A DNA stretch of 64,000 nucleotides from DASZHJ01 sp963735465 (GTDB taxonomy: Bacteria > Pseudomonadota > Alphaproteobacteria > ATCC43930 > CGMCC-115725), in contig CAVTLA010000001.1 in NCBI GenBank assembly GCA_963735465.1, positions 2,604,001 through 2,668,000 on the forward strand, in the 5' to 3' direction. The position numbers and the translations under genes are program-made. This document shows positions 7,399-15,085 of the stretch, in pieces (within the stretch, counting starts at the first letter, position 1; each line of letters opens with the position of its first letter). The notes below the pieces were generated by a model, which saw nothing but the letters and a program-made list of their open reading frames with translations, was not told the origin of the DNA and did no database searches.

Positions 7399-9021
7399 TC
7401 ACATGTTCGGATAATTCGGGCCGCCGCCGCCCTCGGGCACCACCCAGTTGATGTTCTGGGTGGGATCCTTGATATCGCAGGTCTTGCAGTGGACGCAGTT
7501 CTGCGCGTTGATCTGCAGCCGCGGCGTGCCGTCGCCGCCCTCCTTGACGATCTCGTAGACGCCGGCCGGGCAATATCTCTGCTCCGGCGAGTCGTAGAGC
7601 GTGTAATTCACCGTGATCGCCACCGCCGGGTCCTTGAGCCGCAGGTGAGAGGGCTGGTTCTCCTCGTGATTGGTGTTGGAGATGAACACCGAGGAGAGCC
7701 GGTCGAAGCTCACCTTGCCGTCCGGCTTGGGATAGGCGATCGGGCGGCACTCGCTGGCCTTCTTGAGGTGGAGGTTGTCGGCGGTATTGCGGAGGGTCCA
7801 GGGCGCGCGGCCGCGCAGCACGTAGGTGTCGAGGGCGGCGTAGGCCAGCCCCGGCAGCAGGCCCCAGCGGAAGGCCGGGCGGATGTTGCGCACCCGATAG
7901 AGCTCGTCCCAGATCCAGCTCGCCTCCAAGGCGGCACGATAGTCCGCGCTCTGGTCGCCCAGCAGCCGTCGGAAGGCGATCTCCGCCGCCACCATGCCGG
8001 ACTTCATCGCCGTGTGACTGCCCTTGATCTTGGGAACATTGAGGAAGCCGGCGGCGCAGCCGATCACCATGCCGCCGGGAAATGAGAGGCCCGGGACGGA
8101 TTGGAAGCCGCCTTCGTTGAGGGCGCGGGCGCCATAGGAGATGCGTCGGCCGCCCTCGAAGGTCGGGCGGACAGCCGGGTGGGTCTTGAAGCGCTGCAGC
8201 TCCTCGAATGGGCTCAGGTAGGGGTTTTCGTAGTCGAGACCCACGACGAATCCCACTGCCACCTGCCGGTTCTCGAGGTGATAGAGAAAGGAGCCGCCGT
8301 AAGTGCGCCAGTCCATCGGCCAGCCGATGGTATGCACCACCCGGCCGGGATGGTGCTGCGCCTCCGGCACTTCCCAGAGCTCCTTGACGCCAAGGCCGTA
8401 GGTCTGTGGATCGGCCGACTTGCGCAGGCCGAACCGCTCGGTGATCTCCTTGGTGAGGGAGCCGCGGCAGCCCTCGGCGAACAGGGTCTCCTTGCCGCGC
8501 AGCTCCACCCCCGGCTGGAAGCCCTCGGTCGGCTTACCGTCGCGGCCGACACCCATGTTGCCGGTGGCGACGCCCACGACCCGTCCCTCTTGGTCGTACA
8601 GCACCTCGGCGGCGGCAAAGCCGGGATAGATCTCGACCCCCAGCGTCTCGGCCTCGCGGCCGAGCCAGCGACAGAGGCTGCCGAGGCTGGCGATGTAGTT
8701 GCCGCGGTTGTGCATCTGGGGCGGCGTCGGCAGGCGAAAGGCCCGGCTCTCGGTCAGGAACAGGAAGCGGTCGTCCTGGGCCGGCGTCACCAGGGGTGCC
8801 CCGCGCTCGCGCCAGTCGGGGATCAGCTCGTCGAGCGCCCGCGGCTCGACCACCGCGCCGGAGAGAATATGCGCGCCGACCTCGGAGCCCTTCTCGATCA
8901 CGCAGACGGAGACCTCGCCCTGGCGCTCCGCGGCCAACTGCTTCAATCGGATGGCGGTCGCGAGGCCAGCCGGGCCGGCGCCCACGATCACGACGTCGTA
9001 TTCCATGGTGTCGCGCGTCAT
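7399..9021 (-). CDS. Electron transfer flavoprotein-ubiquinone oxidoreductase (ETF-QO)
   Basis: A 540-residue membrane-associated flavo-iron-sulfur enzyme that passes electrons from reduced ETF (fatty-acid and amino-acid dehydrogenases) to ubiquinone. The N-terminal FAD-binding fold is seen in DVVIVGAGPAGLATAIRL. The C-terminal ferredoxin-like domain has the [4Fe-4S] cysteines in YCPAGVY and NCVHCKTCDIKDP, followed by the typical GGGGPNYPNM end. The length matches the family. An alternative ATG at 9006 (MEYDVV) is equally plausible; the upstream ATG has GGAG only two bases before it. It is divergent from the uracil-DNA glycosylase gene across about 115 bp. Confidence 0.95.
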   Translation of the reverse strand: MTRDTMEYDVVIVGAGPAGLATAIRLKQLAAERQGEVSVCVIEKGSEVGAHILSGAVVEPRALDELIPDWRERGAPLVTPAQDDRFLFLTESRAFRLPTPPQMHNRGNYIASLGSLCRWLGREAETLGVEIYPGFAAAEVLYDQEGRVVGVATGNMGVGRDGKPTEGFQPGVELRGKETLFAEGCRGSLTKEITERFGLRKSADPQTYGLGVKELWEVPEAQHHPGRVVHTIGWPMDWRTYGGSFLYHLENRQVAVGFVVGLDYENPYLSPFEELQRFKTHPAVRPTFEGGRRISYGARALNEGGFQSVPGLSFPGGMVIGCAAGFLNVPKIKGSHTAMKSGMVAAEIAFRRLLGDQSADYRAALEASWIWDELYRVRNIRPAFRWGLLPGLAYAALDTYVLRGRAPWTLRNTADNLHLKKASECRPIAYPKPDGKVSFDRLSSVFISNTNHEENQPSHLRLKDPAVAITVNYTLYDSPEQRYCPAGVYEIVKEGGDGTPRLQINAQNCVHCKTCDIKDPTQNINWVVPEGGGGPNYPNM

Positions 9022-9102
9022 GGCTCCGGTGGTTCCGCGTTGTTGGCGAGGGTGTTGGCGAAAAACGCCTTGGATCGGAGGGCACTATAGGGGATGGAGG
9101 TT

Positions 9103-9131
9103 TTGAAGGGCCAGAGCCGAGGTGCTAGGGT
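9103..9131 (+). promoter_or_regulatory. Putative promoter giving a leaderless UDG mRNA
   Basis: TTGAAG (9103-9108), a 17-bp spacer, then TAGGGT (9126-9131). Six bases separate the -10 element from the ATG at 9138, so transcription should begin at or next to the start codon. No Shine-Dalgarno sequence is present upstream, which fits a leaderless message. Motif match is moderate. Confidence 0.4.
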
Positions 9132-9137
9132 CGCCAG

Positions 9138-9935
9138 ATGGTCACCAAGCCGCTGGCGGAACTGCTGACTTGGTACGTCGCCATGGGCGCCGATGAGGCG
9201 ATCGGCGCCGAGCCCGTGGATCGGCTCGCCCCGGCACTCGCTTCGGACCCGCTGCAGAGACCGGCGGCACCGGCTGCGCCATCAGCCCCGAGGCCGCCCG
9301 CGTCCCTGGTCGCCCCCAGCGCCGCCGCCGCCAGCGCCCGCGATTTGGCCGCCGGCGCCCAGACGCTGGCGGACCTCGAGGCCGCCGTTCGCGCGTTTGA
9401 CGGTTGCGGCCTCAAACGTACCGCCACCAACACAGTATTCGCCGACGGAAATGCGGAAGCCCCGCTGATGATCATTGGCGAGGCGCCGGGAGCCGACGAG
9501 GACCGCATCGGGCGCCCCTTCGTCGGCCGCGCCGGCCAGCTCCTCGACCGGATGCTGGCGGCGATCGGCATCGACCGCAGCCAGGCTTACATCACCAACG
9601 TCCTGTTCTGGCGGCCGCCGGGCAACCGCAAGCCCACCGGCGACGAGATCGCGGCATGCCTGCCGTTTCTGTGGCGGCACATCGCGCTCAAACACCCCAA
9701 GCTGGTGGTCATGGCCGGAGGCACCTCCGCCAGCACACTGCTGGGGCGCGCGGAGGGCATCATGCGTCTGCGTGGGAGGTGGTTCGACCTGCCGGTCCCT
9801 GGCCTGGAGCAGCCAGTCCCTGCCCTCGCCACCTATCATCCCTCCTTCCTGCTGCGGTCGCCGGCGCGGAAGGCCGAGGCCTGGCATGATTTACTAAGTC
9901 TTAAAACAGCGCTTGACACCCCTCCGCGCTCCTAG
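9138..9935 (+). CDS. Family 4-like uracil-DNA glycosylase
   Basis: A 265-residue protein whose residues about 85-260 form a uracil-DNA glycosylase domain, removing uracil from DNA to start base-excision repair. Motif A is GEAPGADEDRIGRPFVG (114-130); the motif B region is YHPSFLLR (233-240); WRPPGNRKPT (158-167) matches the family 4 RPPxNRxP block. Canonical family 4 enzymes hold a [4Fe-4S] cluster on four cysteines. Here only Cys90 and Cys174 remain: the usual CxxC pair is reduced to one and the Cys of KCRPP is Trp158. The cluster is therefore probably missing, as in an alphaproteobacterial subgroup I recall with WRPPGNR. The first 75 residues are an Ala/Pro-rich tail. Translation is probably leaderless. 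Confidence 0.85.
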   Translation: MVTKPLAELLTWYVAMGADEAIGAEPVDRLAPALASDPLQRPAAPAAPSAPRPPASLVAPSAAAASARDLAAGAQTLADLEAAVRAFDGCGLKRTATNTVFADGNAEAPLMIIGEAPGADEDRIGRPFVGRAGQLLDRMLAAIGIDRSQAYITNVLFWRPPGNRKPTGDEIAACLPFLWRHIALKHPKLVVMAGGTSASTLLGRAEGIMRLRGRWFDLPVPGLEQPVPALATYHPSFLLRSPARKAEAWHDLLSLKTALDTPPRS

Positions 9936-10034
9936 CCCCTCCGGGGGTCGATTTCATGCTCGCGGAGCGCGACAAGCCATCGAGAGCCCGACTACAGGTC
10001 ACATCGGTTTCCAAGCAAGCCAGGGCCAGAAAAC

Positions 10035-10043
10035 TTATCCACA
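10035..10043 (+). other. Perfect DnaA-box sequence in the gap between UDG and lytic transglycosylase
   Basis: TTATCCACA, identical to the DnaA-box consensus, lies in the relatively AT-rich 238-bp gap (9936-10173). The same gap has a GATTC (GANTC) site at 10059-10063, two direct copies of TGTAAATC (10066-10073 and 10105-10112) and a weak promoter candidate TTGTAA-N17-TAAGAC (10065-10093) for the downstream gene. There is no array of boxes, so this is not an origin by itself; a DnaA-regulated promoter or titration site is possible. Confidence 0.35.
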
Positions 10044-10173
10044 TAGTGAATAGCCGGAGATTCGTTGTAAATCAGCGCCCTCCGCAGTAAGACCAAAGTC
10101 CTGCTGTAAATCGTCACGGTTTCGTCGGGCATTTCAGCTTGCCGCCCCTCCTGTGATCGTTTATGGGGGATTT

Positions 10174-12018
10174 ATGAATCATTACGAATTGGTAACCCCG
10201 CGCCCGGTGACTTGGGGAAAAATTCATCTCTACGGCCTTCTGGGCGCCTCGATGCTGGCTAGTCTTGCCGCGCCCGAAGCCGCGTCCGGTGCCGACGCCG
10301 TGCGGACGGCAGCGCTGCCGCCGGCGACGCAGAACGTGCGCGAAGCCGACCTGCCGACCATCCTCGCGTTCGAGGACGTGCAGCGTTACCGCCGTATTTT
10401 CGACCTCCAGGACGCCGGAAACTGGGCCGCCTCGGACCGGGAGATCGCCGAGATCAACGACCGTGTCCTCCTGGGCGACGTGCTGGCGCAGCGCTACCTG
10501 CACCACAGCTACAAGACCCAATACAGCGAGCTCGCCGCCTGGCTGGACACCTATGCCGACCAGCCCGCCGCCAAGGTGATCTATCCGCTGGCGCTGAAGC
10601 GGCACCCCGCCGGCGCCCCGGCCCCCGCCAAGCCTGTCTTCGGCCAGGCCGCGATCCGGTCCCCCAGCGACGACGATTTCGAGACCCGTACCGCCTCGCC
10701 GGGCGCGCGCAGTGCGGCCGAGCTTGAGCGTACCTACCGGTTGAAGGACGGGATACGCCGCCTCGCCCAGATCAACCCGGCGAAGGCCGAGGCGATCCTG
10801 GCCGGCGCCGAGGCGAAGGCCCTCCTCGACGACGCCGACAAGGACGAGGCCCGGGGCATCATCGCCGAGGGCTACCTCTCCGCCGGCGACGCCAAGCGCG
10901 CCCTGGCGCTCTCCGCCACCGGACCCGGCGCCAACCGCCCCTCGGCGGAGTGGGATGCTGGCCTCGCCGATTGGCGCCTGAAGCAGTATGGCGATGCCCG
11001 GCAGCACTTCGAGGCGGCCGCCAAGGCGCCCACCGCCGGTCCGATGCTAGCCTCGGCGGCGGCGTTCTGGGCCGCCCGCACGGCGCTCCGCAACCGGCAT
11101 CCCGAACTCGTTAACTATTGGCTCGGCGTCGCCGCCCAGCACCCCCATACGTTTTACGGGCTGCTGGCGCGCCGCACCCTTGGCGTCGACACCTACTTCA
11201 ACTTCGACAACGGCGCCTTCAGCGAGGCCGACGCCCGGGCGATCATGAGCACGCCGGGCGGCCGGCGCGCCCTGGCCTTCCTGCAGATCGGCGACATCGC
11301 CCGCGCCGACGTGGAGCTCAGGGGCCTGGCGGCCCGCGGCGACGTGATGTTGCGGCAGTCGGTGGCGGCGCTCGCCGATCGCGCCAACCTGCCGGCCCTC
11401 AGCTTCCAGATCGCCGCAGCCCTCTCCAGCAGCAGCAAGCGCGACCACGACCGCGCGCTCTTCCCGGTGCCGCAGTGGACGCCCCACGGCGGCTTCACCG
11501 TCGACCGCGCCCTGCTCTTCGCGCTGATGCGTCAGGAATCCCAGTTCCTGCCCGAGGCCAAGAGCCAAGCCGGCGCCGTCGGATTGATGCAGCTGATGCC
11601 GGCGACCGCGCACACCCTCGCGATGCGCATCGGCATGACGCCCCACGGCAAGCCCGACCTCACCGACCCCGAGGTGAGCCTCACGCTGGCGCAGGAGTAT
11701 ATCGGCGAGCTCACCGGCACCGCCGGCATCGGCAATAGCCTGCTGCTCGTCGCGGCCGCCTACAACAGCGGCCCGGCGCCGATCCAGCGCTGGCTGGCGA
11801 GCCCGGAGATGCGCCAGGATCCGCTGCTCTTCGTGGAGAGCATTCCCTCCCGCGAGACCCGCACTTTCACCCATCAGGTGATGGCGAATTTCTGGATCTA
11901 CCGGCAGCGGCTGGGGCAACCCACCCCCGATCTCGACGCGCTTGCCGCCGGACGCTGGCCGACCTATACCGCTTTCGACGCTCCGAGCGGACAAGGTAGC
12001 CGGTATGCCGCGAATTGA
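10174..12018 (+). CDS. Soluble lytic murein transglycosylase (SLT family)
   Basis: A 614-residue periplasmic enzyme that cleaves peptidoglycan between MurNAc and GlcNAc, forming 1,6-anhydro ends. The ATG at 10174 is preceded by GGGGGA four bases upstream; an in-frame GTG at 10153 lacks such a site. The N-terminus has an export-type hydrophobic stretch (LYGLLGASMLASLAA). Residues about 60-430 are an alpha-helical superhelix as in Slt70. The catalytic domain has MRQESQF with the acid Glu near residue 455, GAVGLMQLMPATA and AAYNSGPAPIQRW, the three classical SLT motifs. It overlaps the moaB start by 14 bp, suggesting co-expression. Confidence 0.92.
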   Translation: MNHYELVTPRPVTWGKIHLYGLLGASMLASLAAPEAASGADAVRTAALPPATQNVREADLPTILAFEDVQRYRRIFDLQDAGNWAASDREIAEINDRVLLGDVLAQRYLHHSYKTQYSELAAWLDTYADQPAAKVIYPLALKRHPAGAPAPAKPVFGQAAIRSPSDDDFETRTASPGARSAAELERTYRLKDGIRRLAQINPAKAEAILAGAEAKALLDDADKDEARGIIAEGYLSAGDAKRALALSATGPGANRPSAEWDAGLADWRLKQYGDARQHFEAAAKAPTAGPMLASAAAFWAARTALRNRHPELVNYWLGVAAQHPHTFYGLLARRTLGVDTYFNFDNGAFSEADARAIMSTPGGRRALAFLQIGDIARADVELRGLAARGDVMLRQSVAALADRANLPALSFQIAAALSSSSKRDHDRALFPVPQWTPHGGFTVDRALLFALMRQESQFLPEAKSQAGAVGLMQLMPATAHTLAMRIGMTPHGKPDLTDPEVSLTLAQEYIGELTGTAGIGNSLLLVAAAYNSGPAPIQRWLASPEMRQDPLLFVESIPSRETRTFTHQVMANFWIYRQRLGQPTPDLDALAAGRWPTYTAFDAPSGQGSRYAAN

Positions 12019-12556
12019 TGAGACGCGCCCCTTCCTTCCCGTCAACATCGCCGTCCTGACCGTCTCCGACACGCGCAGCGAGGCCGACGACAAGTCGGGC
12101 GCGGTGCTGGTGGAGCTTGCGGGCAAGGCGGGCCATCGCGTGGTGGCGCGCCGCATCGTCAAGGACGAGAAGGCCGCGATCGCCGCCCAGCTCAAGGCCT
12201 GGATCGCCGATCCCACGATCGATGTCGTGATCTCCACCGGCGGCACCGGCGTCACCGGCCGCGACGTGACGCCGGAAGCCTTTCAGTCCGTCTACGAGAA
12301 AGAGATCACCGGCTTCGGCGAGATCTTCCGCTGGCTGAGCTACCAGAAGATCGGCACCTCGACGATCCAGAGCCGCGCCACCGGCGGCGTCGCCGGCGGC
12401 ACGTATCTGTTCGCGCTGCCAGGCTCGCCCGGCGCCTGCCGCGACGGCTGGGAGATCCTGGAATCCCAGCTCGACAACCGGCACCGCCCCTGCAATCTCG
12501 TTGAGCTCATGCCCCGCCTGCAGGAGCATCTGACGAAGCCCGCGAGCGCCGGCTGA
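12005..12556 (+). CDS. moaB: Molybdenum cofactor biosynthesis protein MoaB
   Basis: A 183-residue protein of the MoaB/MogA family, which binds molybdopterin and acts in (or duplicates) the adenylylation step before metal insertion. Seen: INIAVLTVSDTR near the N-terminus, the binding loop STGGTGVTGRDVTPEA, and ALPGSPGACRDGWE near the end. The ATG at 12005 has AAGG about eight bases upstream and gives the expected compact length; longer in-frame starts would add an unrelated tail from the preceding gene. It overlaps the end of the lytic transglycosylase by 14 bp. Its 3' end overlaps the convergent TIGR04282 gene by 50 bp. Confidence 0.93.
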   Translation: MPRIDETRPFLPVNIAVLTVSDTRSEADDKSGAVLVELAGKAGHRVVARRIVKDEKAAIAAQLKAWIADPTIDVVISTGGTGVTGRDVTPEAFQSVYEKEITGFGEIFRWLSYQKIGTSTIQSRATGGVAGGTYLFALPGSPGACRDGWEILESQLDNRHRPCNLVELMPRLQEHLTKPASAG

Positions 12557-13151
12557 GCCAGCGCGCGTAGGCCGAGCCGTCGTCAACGTCTTCCAGCACG
12601 TCCAGCAGGGCCACCTCGAACTTCCGCGGCAACGATGCCCGCGTATCGGCGAGCGCGTCAGAGCTCGACCACCGCACGCCCGCAAATAGCCCCGTCGGCA
12701 CGCGCGGACTGCGGCGCAAGCCCACCAGCCAGTAGCCGCCGTCCCGCGCCGGCCCGAACACCGCGTCCCTGCGGCCGAGCGCGCGAAACGCCGCCGCGAT
12801 GTGGCGCGGCGCGATCTCGGGAATGTCGGAGCCGACGATCACGACAGGTCCCGGCGGCAGCTCGCGGAAGACGCGGCCCATGCGGTCGCCGAGATCTCCC
12901 ATGCCTTGGTCGAGACGTGGCAACCGCGCGTCCCAGAATCGCGCCGCCATCGCGGCGCGCGGCGTCACCGCGAGCCACAGGCGCCAGCGCGGGTCGCGGC
13001 CGAGGCTGCGCAGCAGGCGCGCGCTGGTCTCGCGATAGAAGCTGAGCGCGGCGAGCGCGCCGATGTCGGCGGCGAGGCGCGATTTCACCTGGCCGAGGCG
13101 CGGCGCCTTAAGGAAGACCACGAGATGACGGGAGCGCGGCGTCACGCTCAT
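12507..13151 (-). CDS. TIGR04282/DUF2064 nucleotidyl- or glycosyl-transferase-like protein
   Basis: A 214-residue protein with the GT-A/CofC-like fold of the DUF2064 family: LVVFLKAPRLGQVKSRLA at the N-terminus, the metal/substrate motif VIVGSDIPEIAPRHI, and GPARDGGYWLVGL. Databases name this family arsenosugar biosynthesis glycosyltransferase TIGR04282, but most members have no tested activity. Its ATG overlaps the stop of the TIGR04283 gene (ATGA, 13148-13151), so the two are translationally coupled, and the pair recurs in many genomes. The 3' end overlaps moaB by 50 bp on the opposite strand. Substrate unknown. Confidence 0.85.
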   Translation of the reverse strand: MSVTPRSRHLVVFLKAPRLGQVKSRLAADIGALAALSFYRETSARLLRSLGRDPRWRLWLAVTPRAAMAARFWDARLPRLDQGMGDLGDRMGRVFRELPPGPVVIVGSDIPEIAPRHIAAAFRALGRRDAVFGPARDGGYWLVGLRRSPRVPTGLFAGVRWSSSDALADTRASLPRKFEVALLDVLEDVDDGSAYARWLSRRSRASSDAPAGGA

Positions 13152-13843
13152 CCGTAGAGCCGGGCGATGAGACGCGGCGGCGCGCCGGCGAAATAGAGCG
13201 CGAGACAGAGAAAGTTCCGCAGCATGCGCGGCGCATAGCCGTCGCGGCGATAGCGCGCCGCCGAGGTGAGCGCCGCCGCGTCGAGAGCCACGAGATTGCG
13301 CCGGCCGATCCGCCGCGCCAGCGCCACGTCCTCCATCAGCGCCAGCGGCGGAAAGCCGCCGAGGCGACGATAGAAGTCGCGCGCCAGAAGCAGTCCTTGA
13401 TCCCCGTAAGGCAGGCCGAGCACGCGCGCGCGCCAGGCGACCACGCCCTCGAGGCGACGCGCGGCGGCGGCCTCGTCGTCGAGGCGATAGGCGAAATATC
13501 CGGCGCGCACCGAGCTCGCGGGATCCGCGATGAATCGCCGGGCTGCGTCGCACCACGAAGGATCGAGCCGCGTGTCGGCATGGAGAAAAAGCAGCCACTC
13601 CCCCCGCGCCGCCGCAGCCCCGGCCGCGAGCTGGGCGCCGCGGCCCCGGGACGACCGCACCACGCGAACCCCCGCCGCCTCGGCAATCGCCACCGTTCCG
13701 TCGCCGGAATCGCCATCGGCGATAACGATCTCGCCGATCAGGCCACGGGCCCGCGCCGGGTCGAGCGCCGCCAGCGTCGCCGGCAGGCTGCGGGCGGCAT
13801 CGAGGGTGGGAATCACCACCGACAGCGAGGCGGAGGAGCTCAT
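13148..13843 (-). CDS. TIGR04283 family 2 glycosyltransferase
   Basis: A 231-residue GT2-type glycosyltransferase: LSVVIPTLDAARSLPATL at the N-terminus, EIVIADGDSGDGT, the metal-binding FLHADTRLD (DXD-like), and GDQGLLLARDFYRRLGGF near the acceptor side. This is the pattern of TIGR04283, a family usually encoded next to TIGR04282, as here. A GGGGA element lies about 9-12 bases before the ATG. The family name mentions arsenosugars, but nothing else in this window (no arsM or other ars gene) supports that pathway, so product and acceptor are open. Confidence 0.87.
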   Translation of the reverse strand: MSSSASLSVVIPTLDAARSLPATLAALDPARARGLIGEIVIADGDSGDGTVAIAEAAGVRVVRSSRGRGAQLAAGAAAARGEWLLFLHADTRLDPSWCDAARRFIADPASSVRAGYFAYRLDDEAAAARRLEGVVAWRARVLGLPYGDQGLLLARDFYRRLGGFPPLALMEDVALARRIGRRNLVALDAAALTSAARYRRDGYAPRMLRNFLCLALYFAGAPPRLIARLYG

Positions 13844-13929
13844 TGCGCGGTCCCCGGTTTCCCCGCAAATTTACGCCGCCGCGCGCCGCGCTGCCAAATC
13901 GCCCATCCCGCTCGACAAGGACCCATCGC

Positions 13930-14961
13930 TTGACCGCGTCCGCCGACCTCCTCGACATCCTGCGCGCTCTGCCGGCGACCGCCGACATCGGCGCGCGCGA
14001 CGTCACGCCGATGACGGCGAAGGGTGTCAACCACGATCACCTCCGGATCGGCGGGCGTGGCCTCATCCTGCGGGTGCCGCGGTCGATGCCCTGGATCCCC
14101 GACGCCGCGGCGCAGCTCGCCGGCGAAGCCGCCGCCTTCCGCCGCGCCGAGCCCGCCGGCGTCACGCCGAAGCTGGCCGCGATGCTGCCGCCGTCGGGGC
14201 CGTTGCCGCGGGGCGCGCTGCTGGTGGAGGAGATCCCCGGCCGCGCGCCGCGGCTCCCGGCGGATCTTCCGGCGATTGCCGATGCCCTCGCTCGCCTCCA
14301 CGCCCTGCCGCTGCCGCCGCCCGCGGAGCGCCCGCCGCTTCCCGATCAGGGCACGACGGGACCGATCGCGGCGACCGTCGCCTTCATCGGGCAGCAGCGT
14401 GAATTCCTGGCGCGGATCGCGATCGCAGCCGCCACGCGCGCTGCCCTGGAGGCGGAGCTGGCATGGGCCCAACACTACGCGGCCGAGACGCCGGCGGCGG
14501 CGCAGCCGCTGGCGCTCGTGGGCACCGACACCCATCCCGGAAACTTCATTGTGCGTGCCGATGGCGCTGCGATGCTGGTGGATCTCGAGCGCGTCTGCTA
14601 CGGCTCGCCGGCGATCGATCTCGCCCATGCCACGCTCTACACCTCCACCACCTGGGACATCGACGTGCAGGCGCAACTCTCCCGCCGCGAGGTGGAGGAG
14701 TTCTATCGGCACTATCTCGCCGCCGCCGGCACGGCGCGGGCGGCGAAGCTCCAGCCCTGGTTGGCGCCGGCACGGCGTCTCACGTGGCTTCGCACCATGA
14801 TGTGGGCGGCACGCTGGCGGGCGCTCGCCGAGCGCGACGCGCTCACTGTGGAGCCGCGGCTCAGAGATCACATCGCCCGCCGGCTGGAAGACTTTTTTCG
14901 GCCGCAGACGGTCGCGCGCGTGCGAGCGGAATGGTTGGAAACGTCAGCTCTGACGCTGTGA
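13930..14961 (+). CDS. APH/choline-kinase-like phosphotransferase
   Basis: A 343-residue protein of the aminoglycoside phosphotransferase/choline kinase superfamily. The kinase-like core shows GVNHDHLRI (nucleotide loop region), the catalytic loop GTDTHPGNFIV (equivalent to HGDxxxxN) and the metal-binding LVDLERVCYGSPAIDLAH. I chose the TTG at 13930 because AAGGA lies about eight bases upstream and the product then begins at the conserved helix; upstream sequence in frame looks non-coding. It is divergent from the TIGR04283 gene and 124 bp upstream of the patatin gene on the same strand. The substrate (a small hydroxylated molecule) cannot be told from sequence. Confidence 0.75.
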   Translation: MTASADLLDILRALPATADIGARDVTPMTAKGVNHDHLRIGGRGLILRVPRSMPWIPDAAAQLAGEAAAFRRAEPAGVTPKLAAMLPPSGPLPRGALLVEEIPGRAPRLPADLPAIADALARLHALPLPPPAERPPLPDQGTTGPIAATVAFIGQQREFLARIAIAAATRAALEAELAWAQHYAAETPAAAQPLALVGTDTHPGNFIVRADGAAMLVDLERVCYGSPAIDLAHATLYTSTTWDIDVQAQLSRREVEEFYRHYLAAAGTARAAKLQPWLAPARRLTWLRTMMWAARWRALAERDALTVEPRLRDHIARRLEDFFRPQTVARVRAEWLETSALTL

Positions 14962-15085
14962 GATTGCTCACAACCCGACCGCAATCCTGGCTCTACTCTC
15001 GGTTCAAGCAAAAAGCTGATAGGGATCGCCGACGCGGCCGAGCTTGCGTCCACGCAACGGCGAGGCGTGAAGGGGGGACGGACTC

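Noticed and set aside
9936..10173. Chromosomal origin of replication
   Set aside because: Only one DnaA box, no strongly AT-rich unwinding region and no dnaA, dnaN or gidB nearby.
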